From Arcobacter sp. (GTDB taxonomy: Bacteria; Campylobacterota; Campylobacteria; Campylobacterales; Sulfurimonadaceae), in NCBI GenBank assembly GCA_024637195.1, contig JAGXFN010000002.1, forward strand, positions 62,001-126,000: a stretch of DNA of 64,000 bases, written 5' to 3'. Position 1 is the first letter of the stretch. Every line of letters starts with the position of its first letter. Made by a program: the position numbers and the translations under genes. Shown here in pieces: positions 7,736 to 16,696 of the stretch. The notes beneath the pieces were generated by a model. That model saw only the letters and a list, made by a program, of their open reading frames with translations, was not told the origin of the DNA and made no database searches.

Positions 7736-9076
7736 ATGAAGATCGCTCGCTTTTCACAACTGGGTTTTATTTTGGCTGCGGCAGGCTCTGCCGTGGGTTT
7801 GGGCAACATTTGGAAGTTTCCTTATATTGCCGGTGAATATGGAGGGGGGGCCTTTGTTTTGGTCTATCTTGTCACGGTATTGGTCATTGGTTTTACTGTA
7901 ATGATCGCAGAGATGCTGATCGGATACGTGGGGCGTTTGGACGGAGTCGGCTCGTTTGAAAAGCTCTCCCCTGTAGATAAATCACGCTGGAAATATGCCG
8001 GATTTATGGGATTTACAGGCCTTCTTATTTTGACCTTTTATTCTGTTGTGATCGGCTGGATCTTTCACTATGTTGTTGTGACGCTGAGCACGCTTCCCTC
8101 TTCGGTGAGCGAGGCAGAACAGAGTTTCAATCAGCTCTTGAGCACGGGCATCGGCACCCAGCTTTTTTACCACACGCTGGCATTTTTGGCGATAACTTCG
8201 ATCGTCGTCCGGGGGATAAAAGGCGGGATAGAGAAGATAAATACGATGTTGATGCCAATCCTTATACTCATCATTACGGGGATGTTTTTGTACGCCCTGA
8301 GTCTGGATGCTTTTTCGCAGGCGTGGGAGTTTATGTTTGTTCCGGAGTGGAGCAAGATAAACTCAGAAGCCATTGTTGTGGCGGTAGGACATGCTTTTTT
8401 TACCCTCTCGCTGGGAATGGGCGCAATCTTGACCTACTCCGCATCTTTGCCCAAAGAGACGAACCTGACACGGGTCTCTTTGATCGTGATCGCACTGGAC
8501 ACGGGCATCGCTCTGCTTGCGGGACTGCTGCTTTTTACTTTCTTATTCGAGTATGGAGCTGAGCCTGCTCAGGGACCGGGACTTGTCTTCATCTCTTTGC
8601 CGGCGGTTTTTTACGAGATGGGAAGTTTGGGAACAGTGTTGGCCCTTCTGTTTTTTATAGCGCTTGCATTCGCGGGTCTGACCTCGGCCGTCTCTTTGCT
8701 CGAACCGATGGTGCAGTACCTGATCGACCGTTCTGATCTAACACGGGCTAAGGCGACTTTGTCGGCAGGCCTATTTTTCTACATCGTCGGAATACTTTCG
8801 CTCTTGGCCAACAGCAGTGAGTTTTCAGAACAGCTCACCTTCGGCGGCCGCAACTTTTTTGACTGGATGGACTTCATAACAGCATCGGTACTCCTTCCTC
8901 TAGGCGGACTTGCGATGGCTGTTTTTGTAGGCTATGTGATGCCAAGAACACAGGTCAGAGCCGCGCTAAAGAGTTCCATGTCCGACAGAGGGTTCGCTCT
9001 ATGGTATGCAGCCCTTCGCTATATTGCGCCCGCGGCACTGCTTGTCGTTATGCTAAATCTGCTTGGGATGGTGTAG
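7736..9076 (+). CDS. Sodium-dependent transporter of the SNF/NSS family
   Basis: This 446-residue membrane protein has about 11 predicted helices. The first helix carries the family hallmark 'AAAGSAVGLGNIWKFPY', whose unwound middle binds Na+ and substrate. The length fits the bacterial NSS branch (LeuT/MhsT/Tyt1-like). It should import an amino acid or related compound with Na+, but the substrate cannot be assigned. It has its own promoter and ends at a bidirectional terminator shared with thiG. Confidence 0.92.
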   Translation: MKIARFSQLGFILAAAGSAVGLGNIWKFPYIAGEYGGGAFVLVYLVTVLVIGFTVMIAEMLIGYVGRLDGVGSFEKLSPVDKSRWKYAGFMGFTGLLILTFYSVVIGWIFHYVVVTLSTLPSSVSEAEQSFNQLLSTGIGTQLFYHTLAFLAITSIVVRGIKGGIEKINTMLMPILILIITGMFLYALSLDAFSQAWEFMFVPEWSKINSEAIVVAVGHAFFTLSLGMGAILTYSASLPKETNLTRVSLIVIALDTGIALLAGLLLFTFLFEYGAEPAQGPGLVFISLPAVFYEMGSLGTVLALLFFIALAFAGLTSAVSLLEPMVQYLIDRSDLTRAKATLSAGLFFYIVGILSLLANSSEFSEQLTFGGRNFFDWMDFITASVLLPLGGLAMAVFVGYVMPRTQVRAALKSSMSDRGFALWYAALRYIAPAALLVVMLNLLGMV

Positions 9077-9091
9077 GGAAGGATAAATTGG

Positions 9092-9117
9092 CTCAAGAAG
9101 CCATTTGGCTTCTTGAG
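9092..9117. terminator. Bidirectional terminator between the SNF gene and thiG
   Basis: An 11-bp perfect stem (9092-9102 with 9107-9117) has the 4-base loop ATTT and is followed by TTT on the plus strand. It lies between the convergent stop codons of the two genes, next to the thiG stop at 9119. Confidence 0.75.
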
Positions 9118-9118
9118 T

Positions 9119-9898
9119 TTAAAACTGGATCATCCCGTCAACCGGAGATGATGCCGTTGCGTAGGGGCGTTTTGGGATACGGCCTGCGAGGTAGCTCATG
9201 CGGCCGGCTCTGACGGCATGCTTCATCGCCTCGGCCATGATCATGGGGTTTTGTGCCTGGGCGATGGCGGTGTTGGTCAAGACGCCATCCGCTCCCAGCT
9301 CCATCGCATAGGCAGTGTCGGAAGCACAGCCGATTCCCGCGTCAACAATAATAGGAAGATTGACCGCTTCGCGTACGAAGACGATGTTGTAAGGGTTTTG
9401 AACGCCAAGGCCAGAACCGATAGGTGCGGCAAGGGGCATGATGGCCGCTGCTCCCGCATCTTCGAGACGTTTTGCCATGATAGGGTCATCCGAGGTGTAA
9501 GCCATAATGGTAAAGCCCTCTTTTGAGAGCACCTTACAGGCTTCTATCGTCTCGAGCACATCGGGATAGAGTGTTTTTTCGGTGTCGCCGATGACCTCGA
9601 GCTTGATCAGGTCGATACCCGTCGCTTCGCGCGTCAGGCGAAAAAGAGTGATCGCCTCTTCCGCCGTAGTGCAGCCTGCCGAGTTCGGAAGAAACTTGAC
9701 ATTGGTTCCCTTAAAGGTGTCGCGCAGGTTTTCTTTGGTCGGGTCGGTGATGTTAAGACGGCGCACCGCGACGGTAATCAACTCGGAGCCTGAGGCCAGT
9801 GTCGCGGCCTTGGTCGTTTCAAAATCTTTGTATTTGCCGCTTCCTACGATGAGGCGGCTTCCTAATTCATATTTTCCAATTCTAAGAATGTTGTCCAT
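9119..9898 (-). CDS. thiG: Thiazole synthase ThiG
   Basis: The 259 residues span the normal full length. ThiG joins 1-deoxy-xylulose-5-phosphate, dehydroglycine and ThiS-thiocarboxylate sulfur to form the thiazole phosphate of thiamine. Family features seen are '[13 protein letters not shown]', '[10 protein letters not shown]', 'LPNSAGC', the 'LIKLEVIGD' strand (with the Lys that forms the imine in this family) and '[20 protein letters not shown]'. The other thi genes are not in this window, so the gene stands alone, with a TATAAA-type promoter upstream. Confidence 0.95.
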   Translation of the reverse strand: MDNILRIGKYELGSRLIVGSGKYKDFETTKAATLASGSELITVAVRRLNITDPTKENLRDTFKGTNVKFLPNSAGCTTAEEAITLFRLTREATGIDLIKLEVIGDTEKTLYPDVLETIEACKVLSKEGFTIMAYTSDDPIMAKRLEDAGAAAIMPLAAPIGSGLGVQNPYNIVFVREAVNLPIIVDAGIGCASDTAYAMELGADGVLTNTAIAQAQNPMIMAEAMKHAVRAGRMSYLAGRIPKRPYATASSPVDGMIQF

Positions 9899-9939
9899 TT
9901 GTTCTCCATATTTTGGTGCATACTAAATCGTTTGCGTGG

Positions 9940-9945
9940 TTTATA
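9940..9945 (-). promoter_or_regulatory. -10 box for thiG
   Basis: This reads TATAAA on the minus strand in context GCTATAAACC, 42 bases before the thiG start. A GGAGA ribosome site follows. Confidence 0.4.
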
Positions 9946-9964
9946 GCACACTCCATCTGACAAC

Positions 9965-10537
9965 TTATTGAAGCAGATCGACTATTGTTTTCGACAAAAG
10001 CTCATATTCAAGTAAATGAATACGGTTTTTAAATGAGTCAAAACTCTCCGCTTCGATGCGGTGTAGTTCTTGCTGAGAAATGACATCTCCCCCATCAAGC
10101 TCATCGCTTACCCAATGCACTGAAATGCCCGCTGGTTTGCTTTTGTCCGCATAGCTCTGCTCGATGGCCTTGGAGCCTTTGAAATGGGGCAGGATGGAGG
10201 GATGGAGGTTGATCGCTTTGATATTTTGTGTAAAGACGGGCGTCAATATACGCATAAATCCTGCCAAAACAACAAGATCCGGCTTATAGTAGCCGATACG
10301 CTCGACCAAGGCCCGGTCAAACTCCTCGCGTGAAGAATACGCGCTGTTCTCGATGAGATGGCAGACAATGGAATAAGGACGCAGTTTCTCAATACCTTCG
10401 GCTTCTTTTTTGTTGGTGATGGCCGCAACAACCTCGATCCTGCTGCTGCCAAACTCTTTTTTGTGCAGGTTCGTGATGATATGGAGCATATTGTTCCCCT
10501 CACCGCTAAAGAGTATGAGAATCTTTTTTAAAGCCAA
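9965..10537 (-). CDS. purN: Phosphoribosylglycinamide formyltransferase PurN
   Basis: The 190 residues match the single-domain PurN, which transfers a formyl group from 10-formyl-THF to GAR in purine synthesis. Conserved parts are 'ILFSGEGNNM' (phosphate loop), 'VVLAGFMRILTP', the catalytic stretch 'AINLHPSILPHFKG' with His, and 'SVHWVSDELDGGDVI' with the catalytic Asp. The start overlaps the end of the upstream nnr gene by 10 bases, so the pair forms an operon. Confidence 0.95.
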   Translation of the reverse strand: MALKKILILFSGEGNNMLHIITNLHKKEFGSSRIEVVAAITNKKEAEGIEKLRPYSIVCHLIENSAYSSREEFDRALVERIGYYKPDLVVLAGFMRILTPVFTQNIKAINLHPSILPHFKGSKAIEQSYADKSKPAGISVHWVSDELDGGDVISQQELHRIEAESFDSFKNRIHLLEYELLSKTIVDLLQ

Positions 10538-11922
10538 GAGAGTCCTTTGATAATGTCTTCGGGCACAAGTGCATAATTGTTCTTCTTCACGGCTTTGGCG
10601 CTAAGAGTCTGCGCTAAAGAGGCCTGAATGGCGGCATCTATAGCCGAGTAGCCCTGTGCCAGCAAGGCCCCGCACAATCCGGTAAGAATGTCTCCGCTTC
10701 CGCCTTTGGCCAGAGAAGAAGTCCCGTGGGGATTGATGTAAAACTTGTTCTGATGGGCAATGATCGTGTTGGCACCTTTTAAGATCAGCACGATGTTTGG
10801 ATAGTTCTTACTGAAAAGTTCAGCATATTCAAAACGTTTCTCTTGCAGATCGTGGACACTGATGTCGGCAAGTCTGAGCGTTTTGAGGATGTGCACAAAC
10901 TCTTTTGGGTGCGGGGTGATAACGATCTCTTTGTGCAAAAGATCATAAAAGATGCCATGGTAAAAGATGTCGGCATCAAGAACCATGGGCAAATCCTGCG
11001 CCAGCACAGAAGAAAGATGTTCTCGCAGAACATTTCTGCCAAGTCCCATTCCGCAGGCAATCGCCGTTGAGCTTTTCGGAAGCGAGGTGTCCTGCATAAG
11101 CGCGTAAGGCAAGGCATCTATCTTCTTTCCTACAAGGGTTACGAGGCCTGCGCCGTAATGCAGAGCAGACAGGGCGGAGATGACCGCGGCTCCCTCTTTC
11201 TCACCGCTGACAAGACTTAGATGACCAAAGCTTCCTTTGTGGGTGTTTTGTTTGTTTCTGAAAGGAGGCTTCAGATCGTCCTCGTCCAGAAGTTTCCAAT
11301 CCGAAGCCGTTTCATAGATCTCTCTGCCGATGCCCAGCTCCAAGCAAATTACCTGCCCGACACTCTCTTTTGCCTTGTCCGAATAAAGCGCACGTTTAAG
11401 TCCGCCCATGCTCAAAGTCACATCGGCTGCGAATGCATGCCTTTGCAGGTGTCCCTCTTTGTCCAGTCCTGAGGGGATATCGCAGGCAATCTTAAGGCTC
11501 TCAAAACAATTGAGCTTCTCCAAAACAGCTGAGCTTTTCTGGTCCATTTCGCGATTGAGACCGGTGCCAAAGAGTGCATCTACGACAACATCGGCCTCAT
11601 CAAGGGTCTCGACGGGAACAATGCCAAGCGCTTTTGCCCGGGTCAGTTGAAGTTTAGCTGTTTCACCGGCGGGCTCTTTGTGCAGATAAAGCCGCACTTC
11701 GAAATGCGGGTGCAGAAGACGCGCCAGGGCGATGCCATCCGCTCCGTTGTTTCCGCTGCCGCATACGATCAAGACAGAGGAAGCGTCCTTGCAGTGTTTG
11801 TTGATGTAGAGCGCCATACCATTGGCCGCGTGTTCCATAAGCAGCTCTTCACTCAGATGAAACTGCTCATAGCAGCGCCTGTCAAGGAAGCCGACATCAA
11901 AATAAAGGTTCTGCATCTTCAT
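10528..11922 (-). CDS. nnr: Bifunctional NAD(P)H-hydrate repair enzyme (epimerase plus ADP/ATP-dependent dehydratase)
   Basis: The 464-residue fused protein repairs NADHX and NADPHX. The N-terminal epimerase domain (about 1-210) has 'VCGSGNNGADGIALARLL' and 'DALFGTGL'. The C-terminal ribokinase-like dehydratase (about 220-464) has 'GSFGHLSLVSGE' and the catalytic region 'GTSSLAKGGSGDILTG'. The ORF begins at 11922, but the second ATG (11916) is better placed after AAGG. A TATAAT lies at 11943-11948 on the minus strand. It is the first gene of the nnr-purN pair. Confidence 0.93.
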   Translation of the reverse strand: MKMQNLYFDVGFLDRRCYEQFHLSEELLMEHAANGMALYINKHCKDASSVLIVCGSGNNGADGIALARLLHPHFEVRLYLHKEPAGETAKLQLTRAKALGIVPVETLDEADVVVDALFGTGLNREMDQKSSAVLEKLNCFESLKIACDIPSGLDKEGHLQRHAFAADVTLSMGGLKRALYSDKAKESVGQVICLELGIGREIYETASDWKLLDEDDLKPPFRNKQNTHKGSFGHLSLVSGEKEGAAVISALSALHYGAGLVTLVGKKIDALPYALMQDTSLPKSSTAIACGMGLGRNVLREHLSSVLAQDLPMVLDADIFYHGIFYDLLHKEIVITPHPKEFVHILKTLRLADISVHDLQEKRFEYAELFSKNYPNIVLILKGANTIIAHQNKFYINPHGTSSLAKGGSGDILTGLCGALLAQGYSAIDAAIQASLAQTLSAKAVKKNNYALVPEDIIKGLSWL

Positions 11923-11942
11923 ACCTTTTTTGAGGATTTGGT

Positions 11943-11948
11943 ATTATA
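11943..11948 (-). promoter_or_regulatory. -10 box for nnr-purN
   Basis: TATAAT on the minus strand lies just upstream of nnr and predicts a very short leader. Confidence 0.45.
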
Positions 11949-12058
11949 GCCAAGCTTTTGTAAACTCCGCGTTGCTGCTGTAAAGGGTGCTGATCCTGAT
12001 CAGTAATATTTAATATTCAGAAAATTATAATTTATTTTACTTATATATCAAACTGTAT

Positions 12059-12064
12059 TATAAT
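12059..12064 (+). promoter_or_regulatory. -10 box for the YeiH-type transporter
   Basis: TATAAT occurs in context GTATTATAATGG, 41 bases before the ATG. Upstream lie the palindromes CTGATCAG and AATATTTAATATT (about 11994-12017), which could bind a regulator. The SD is AAAAAAGGA. Confidence 0.5.
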
Positions 12065-12104
12065 GGCAGTACAAAAAATATAACCCTTAAAAAAGGAAAA
12101 TTCA

Positions 12105-13181
12105 ATGGCTTTTTCAAAAGAAAAACGCAAGGGGACGATCAGCGGCATTATTTTTGTTGCTCTCGTCGCTGCGGCCGCGACCTATATCGCTGAGCTCGCA
12201 CCCGTAGCAAATTTAGGCATATCGCCGCTGGTCGTCGGTATCGTTATCGGTATTTTTTATGCAAATACCCTGCACAACAAGTTCCCGGCGCAATGGGAGA
12301 GCGGTATCGTTTTCTCGGGTAAGAAGATCCTGCGTTTTGCTATCGTTTTTTACGGTTTCCGTATCACCTTTCAGCAAATTGCCGAAGTAGGTATAGAGGG
12401 CTTTTTGGTCTCACTTATCATGTTGGCCACCACCTTTGTTCTGGGCACCTGGCTGGGACAAAAGATCTTTAAGATGGACAGAGACACCTCTATGCTGACG
12501 GCTTCGGGGGCGGCAGTCTGCGGAGCGGCGGCGGTACTGGCAACAGAACCTGTGCTCAAAGCAGAAGAGCACAAGGCAGCGATCGCGGTCTCTATGGTCG
12601 TTCTTTTTGGAACGATCGCGATGTTTTTGTATCCAGCACTTTACAGCGCGGGCGTCTTTGTTGGCATGGATGACAGGGCCTTCGGGATTTTTGTCGGCGG
12701 AACGATCCATGAGGTAGCCCAGGTTGTCGCAGTCGGCGGAGCCTACGGAAACGAAGCCAGCGATGCGGCGATCATTGTAAAGATGACGCGGGTGATCATG
12801 ATCGCACCGATGCTTATCCTTCTTGGGATCTACCTCTCCTACGCAGCCAAGAAGACAGGAGATCAGGCGGGTGGCGTCAAACTGGTCATCCCGTGGTTTG
12901 CGGTTTACTTTGTAGGCATGGCCGGTGTAAACTCTTTGGTCCACAACTTTACCGCTAGTGCGCCAGAAGAAACAGCTTCGATGATAAATGCGCTTATCGG
13001 CAATATAAATATCATCGACACCTTCTTGCTGACGATGGCAATGACGGCGCTTGGTATGGGAACACGCTTTGCCAAGTTCAAGGGATTGGGGATGGCACCT
13101 CTGTATACGGCGGGCGTTATGTTCTTGTGGCTTGTCATCGGTGGTTACTTTGTCACGACATGGGTGCTGGCGACTTTCTAG
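12105..13181 (+). CDS. YeiH/UPF0324 family membrane transporter
   Basis: This 358-residue protein has about 10 hydrophobic segments and the family signature stretches 'ASGAAVCGAAAVLATEPVLK' (about residues 132-152) and 'GGTIHEVAQVVAVGGAYG'. The family (putative sulfate exporters, TC 2.A.98) is poorly characterised; members have been linked to export of sulfite, sulfate or related anions. That role would fit a sulfur-oxidising relative of Sulfurimonas but is not shown by the sequence. Its stop codon overlaps the convergent comM stop by 4 bases, leaving no room for a separate terminator. Confidence 0.88.
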   Translation: MAFSKEKRKGTISGIIFVALVAAAATYIAELAPVANLGISPLVVGIVIGIFYANTLHNKFPAQWESGIVFSGKKILRFAIVFYGFRITFQQIAEVGIEGFLVSLIMLATTFVLGTWLGQKIFKMDRDTSMLTASGAAVCGAAAVLATEPVLKAEEHKAAIAVSMVVLFGTIAMFLYPALYSAGVFVGMDDRAFGIFVGGTIHEVAQVVAVGGAYGNEASDAAIIVKMTRVIMIAPMLILLGIYLSYAAKKTGDQAGGVKLVIPWFAVYFVGMAGVNSLVHNFTASAPEETASMINALIGNINIIDTFLLTMAMTALGMGTRFAKFKGLGMAPLYTAGVMFLWLVIGGYFVTTWVLATF

Positions 13182-14692
13182 CGTTTCTCGCGTCTTCTGT
13201 AGGAGAGTGCTTCTAGAAGGTGCTCTTTTTGGATCTGCTGTGAAGCAGCCAGATCGGCTATAGAACGGGCGATCTTCAGACTCTTGTTCACCGAACGAAA
13301 ACTCAAACCGAACTGTTCGACGGCGCGATGCATAAGCTCCTGCAGTTCATCATCAATTGCGCAATAATCCACTATCTCTTCGTCGCTGAGCTTTCCGTTT
13401 GGCTTGCTCTGTTGTCGCGCTTCTCTCATCTTCAAAGCCTCAAACACCTGTGTATGCATCTGAAGCGAAGTTAGCGTTGACACATCTTCGCTGCTGACAG
13501 GCTGCATCTGTATGGAGATATCGATACGGTCCAAAAAAGGCTCGGAAAGACGGTTTGTATAGCGCTTGATCTCCAGGTCGCTACAGCGGCAGTTTTGATG
13601 CTGGTGATAGAGATTTCCGCAGGGACAGGGGTTCATCGCCGCAATAAACATAATATCCGTGGGGTACTTGATCTTGCTGTTGACACGCGAAACCATGATA
13701 TGACGGTCCTCAAGTGGCCCTCTGAGGGCTTCGAGAATGTTCTTTGGGAAGTGGGGAAGTTCGTCGAAAAATAAAATCCCGCCATGTGCGAGGGCGATTT
13801 CGCCTATTTTTGACTGAGTTGAACCTCCACCGAAGATACTCGCCGGCGTCGACGTATGGTGAGGCGCCCTAAATGGACGTATGGGCAGAAAGTCAGGTTC
13901 GACTCCCTCGAGAGCGTTGAGCTTGGCATTGCCCAGTATCTCATCCATATCAAGGGGCGGAAGGATGTACTGCAAGCGTTTAGCTATCATACTTTTGCCG
14001 CAGCCAGGGCTTCCTTCAAGCAAAATATTGTGCATTCCCGTTGCACTGATCAGCGCGGCTCGCTTGGCATGTTCCTGGCCTTTTATCTCCTTAAAATCAA
14101 GAGGATACCGGTTTTGATAGAAAAGCTTCGCATCTTTCGTCTGAATAAAAGGGTGGTAGAACTCGTTGGCAGAGGCGGGAAGCAGAGCCTCATTGGAGGT
14201 AAAAAAGCTGATGCACTCTTTGAGGTTGGCTGCGCCGTAAAATTCGACATTGGGGATGCAGGAGAGTTTTTCGAGCGCAGAGGCAGGGACGATGGCCTTT
14301 GAAAGCTCTCCCGACTGCGCGAGCGAGAGGATAAGTGCAAACAACGAGCTTGTCTCTTTGATCTCTCCATCGAGTCCAAGTTCGCCAAAAATATAGTATT
14401 CCCCGAGATCAAGCTCTTCTTTTTGCAAGGCGATCAAAAGCGCACCGCAGAGGTCAAAATGTGTTCCCTCTTTTTTCAGATCGGACGGAGAGAGGTTGAT
14501 AGTAATCCTCATAGGCGGAAAAGTGTAGCCGTTGGCGTACAGAGCCGACTTGATTCTCTCTCTCGACTCCTGGATAGAAGCATTCCCGAGGCCTACGATA
14601 GAAAAAGAGGGCAGACCCTTGGTAAAGCTTGTCTCTACGGTGACGGTTTTGGCATGAATGCCCTCAAAACTTCCCGAATATACTTTTTTCAT
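13178..14692 (-). CDS. comM: ComM/YifB family AAA+ ATPase (Mg-chelatase-like)
   Basis: The 504 residues have the three-part ComM layout: an N-terminal Lon-protease-like domain (about 1-165), an AAA+ domain with Walker A 'LEGSPGCGKSMIAKRL' and Walker B 'GILFFDELPHF', and a C-terminal helical domain. The 'MNPCPCG...QNCRCS' cysteine cluster is typical. ComM is a helicase that helps branch migration of incoming single strands during natural transformation, so the organism may be competent. It stands alone. Confidence 0.93.
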   Translation of the reverse strand: MKKVYSGSFEGIHAKTVTVETSFTKGLPSFSIVGLGNASIQESRERIKSALYANGYTFPPMRITINLSPSDLKKEGTHFDLCGALLIALQKEELDLGEYYIFGELGLDGEIKETSSLFALILSLAQSGELSKAIVPASALEKLSCIPNVEFYGAANLKECISFFTSNEALLPASANEFYHPFIQTKDAKLFYQNRYPLDFKEIKGQEHAKRAALISATGMHNILLEGSPGCGKSMIAKRLQYILPPLDMDEILGNAKLNALEGVEPDFLPIRPFRAPHHTSTPASIFGGGSTQSKIGEIALAHGGILFFDELPHFPKNILEALRGPLEDRHIMVSRVNSKIKYPTDIMFIAAMNPCPCGNLYHQHQNCRCSDLEIKRYTNRLSEPFLDRIDISIQMQPVSSEDVSTLTSLQMHTQVFEALKMREARQQSKPNGKLSDEEIVDYCAIDDELQELMHRAVEQFGLSFRSVNKSLKIARSIADLAASQQIQKEHLLEALSYRRREKR

Positions 14693-14861
14693 GCTGCAGT
14701 GTAAAAGATAAATGCAAAAAAAGAAAACATATAATAAATTTAATAATAATATTTAAGTTAAAAAACACACTTTGTTTTAAAAAATGAAGCAGGCTTATAT
14801 AGCAGGAGAGGATAAGATAAAATTTAAGTAACCGTTAAGCACTAATAATAACTAAATATGT

Positions 14862-14867
14862 TAGAAT
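14862..14867 (+). promoter_or_regulatory. Extended -10 box before the small membrane protein
   Basis: TATGTTAGAATAAC resembles an extended -10 element (TAGAAT at 14862-14867), predicting a leader of about 70 bases. A second TATAAT is at 14730-14735. The rest of the AT-rich gap 14693-14945 shows nothing else I can name. Confidence 0.4.
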
Positions 14868-14945
14868 AACACTGTTTTTATCGAATGGTTTGATTGTTGG
14901 CAAGTTTATAGAGGTGTTCTATATTTAAATCACAAGGAGATTAAG

Positions 14946-15044
14946 ATGAGTGAGGTACATTTAATTGCAGGGAGCGTTATCGCTTTCATCATACTAATTG
15001 TTTCTACAGTAGATTTATATCAGGAAGTAAAGCATTCTGAGTGA
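14946..15044 (+). CDS. Small single-helix membrane protein, 32 residues
   Basis: An ATG at 14946, six bases after a strong Shine-Dalgarno AAGGAG (14934-14939), opens a 32-codon frame ending in TGA at 15042-15044. The product begins MSEVHLIAGSVIAFIILIVS, followed by a polar tail TVDLYQEVKHSE, and forms one hydrophobic helix of about 16 residues. A promoter-like element lies upstream and a hairpin with a T-rich tail downstream, so it has a full expression unit between comM and def. Single-helix proteins of this size often serve as regulators or accessory subunits of membrane complexes, but I cannot tell of which one here. Confidence 0.7.
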   Translation: MSEVHLIAGSVIAFIILIVSTVDLYQEVKHSE

Positions 15045-15084
15045 TATGAGATTTATATGGCAGGATTTGTATAAGTTCTTGCAG

Positions 15085-15110
15085 GGCTCTTTTTACAGAG
15101 CCTCTTTCTT
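15085..15110 (+). terminator. Possible terminator of the small-protein gene
   Basis: GGCTCT (15085-15090) pairs with AGAGCC (15097-15102) and is followed by TCTTTCTTTTTT. It overlaps the last codons of def on the other strand. Confidence 0.5.
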
Positions 15111-15620
15111 TTTTGCTTTGAGAAGTTTTTTGTATTCTTTGTCAAACTTTTTACGGCGTATATATGAGAGCTTCTCAATAAAAAGCTTCCCATCCAAATG
15201 ATCGATCTCATGCTGTACGGCAACCGAGAGCAGACCCTCCACTTCCATACTTTTTTCATTCCCATGGCGGTCTTGATAGGTAAGCGTCAATTTTTCATAG
15301 CGCTCGACATCTTCGTAAAAATTCGGAACGCTTAAACATCCCTCTTGGTAGACCGTCACCCCTTGCTGATTTGAGAGTTGAGGGTTGATGACTTCAAGCA
15401 GATCGTCATGTGATTGCTCGCCCTCCTCATCGGGAATACAGAGGATCAGAACACGTTTCGCGACAGCGATTTGGATAGCGGCAAGGCCTATTCCGTTGCT
15501 TTCTATCATCGTATCGTACATATTGTCAAGAAGCTCGTGCAGAACAGCATCAAAGACGGTGACCTCTTTCGATATGCTTTTAAGACGCTTATCGGGGTAA
15601 ACAATAACAGTCTGCTTCAT
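15093..15620 (-). CDS. def: Peptide deformylase
   Basis: The 175 residues have all three deformylase motifs: 'GIGLAAIQI' (I), 'EGCLSVP' with the metal-binding Cys (II) and 'QHEIDHLDG' with two metal-binding His and the catalytic Glu (III). Motif I reads 'GIGLAAIQ' where most enzymes have 'GVGLAAPQ'. It removes the formyl group from nascent N-terminal Met at the ribosome. It is the last gene of a tig-clpP-GGDEF-def operon; its start overlaps the preceding stop by one base. Confidence 0.96.
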   Translation of the reverse strand: MKQTVIVYPDKRLKSISKEVTVFDAVLHELLDNMYDTMIESNGIGLAAIQIAVAKRVLILCIPDEEGEQSHDDLLEVINPQLSNQQGVTVYQEGCLSVPNFYEDVERYEKLTLTYQDRHGNEKSMEVEGLLSVAVQHEIDHLDGKLFIEKLSYIRRKKFDKEYKKLLKAKKKEAL

Positions 15621-16687
15621 TAACCTTCACTGTCCTTTGTGCAGACGGAGTAATCCTCTGCATCATTCCCGTAAGCAAACTCCATCGCGTTGAGTGCACA
15701 GACCAGGCTCTCTTCTACCGAGCGTGTTGCATCGATGTTTGCGATGCCGATAGAGATCTTTAGCTGAATCTCTTTTTCTGCTAAAAAGAAATTGCTTGAA
15801 GAGACAAGATCGCACAGACGTTCGCTGGCGCGTTTTGCACTGGTAATATCCGTGTGCTTGAGCACCATAGCAAAGACACCGTTGCCATAATGCGCAACAA
15901 CATCGCTGCGGCGCGAGGTCTTCATCAGCAAGCGGGCGATTGTTCGCGTCATCATCATCAGTGCTTTTTTATTTTCGATGACATCTTCGATCTCTTTTGA
16001 GAGTTCGATGGTGATCAAAGAGCTGGTATGCTTGAACTCTTCTATAAGATTTTTCTCCTGCTCCAGCTTGTTGAGGAGATAGCGCTTGTTGTAGATGCCG
16101 AACTGGTTGTCATAAATGGTCTCGTTCTCGACATTTTTCAAGATGCCGGCCGTGTCCTGATAGAGGTCTTTCATATGATCGACCTGTTTTTTCAAGATGC
16201 TGTTGAGTTTTCCGACGTCCTGCTCTAATGCGGTGACGGTAGAGAGCACGGAGGAGGTGTCCGGGTTGGTCCCGAGTTCGCTTCGGCGTTTGGCGAGGAT
16301 TTTTGCCATCAGAGCCATATTCTTATAGAGGTTGGCGGTCACCTGCAAAATAGATTTAATTGAAGCAAAGCCAGATTTCAGGCTCTTCTCCAATGCAATG
16401 GTTTTTTCGTCATCGCTGTTGTCTTCAAACTCGAGCACCGCATTGATCTGCTGACGCAAGGTCTCCGACTTGTCCTCTAAAAGACGGTCAAAATAGAGCG
16501 CAAAGTTGTTTGGAGTCGGAGGAAGGTTATCATGAATAAGGCGCGAGAGGACCTCTTTGGAGTACATCTCCAAGTCACTGGTCGGTTCGCTTAGATCCGA
16601 GGCCGAATCCACTCCGCCGAAAGAAGGTACATCATGGCTTGTTTCTACAGCGGAAATATTCCGTCGTTTTCGAAGATTTCCTGCCAT
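15620..16687 (-). CDS. GGDEF-like protein with degenerate active site
   Basis: The 355 residues have no membrane segment: an N-terminal helical region (about 40-190, coiled-coil rich) and a GGDEF-type domain (about 195-350). The domain opens with 'DNQFGIYNKRYLLNKLEQE' (compare 'DxLTGLxNRR'), but the active-site loop reads 'HYGNGVFAMVL' in place of 'GGDEF', so diguanylate cyclase activity is unlikely. It lies between clpP and def with a one-base overlap. A degenerate domain could bind GTP or c-di-GMP as an effector, or act as a scaffold. What it does in a protein-maturation operon is unknown. Confidence 0.82.
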   Translation of the reverse strand: MAGNLRKRRNISAVETSHDVPSFGGVDSASDLSEPTSDLEMYSKEVLSRLIHDNLPPTPNNFALYFDRLLEDKSETLRQQINAVLEFEDNSDDEKTIALEKSLKSGFASIKSILQVTANLYKNMALMAKILAKRRSELGTNPDTSSVLSTVTALEQDVGKLNSILKKQVDHMKDLYQDTAGILKNVENETIYDNQFGIYNKRYLLNKLEQEKNLIEEFKHTSSLITIELSKEIEDVIENKKALMMMTRTIARLLMKTSRRSDVVAHYGNGVFAMVLKHTDITSAKRASERLCDLVSSSNFFLAEKEIQLKISIGIANIDATRSVEESLVCALNAMEFAYGNDAEDYSVCTKDSEG

Positions 16688-16696
16688 GACTACACC

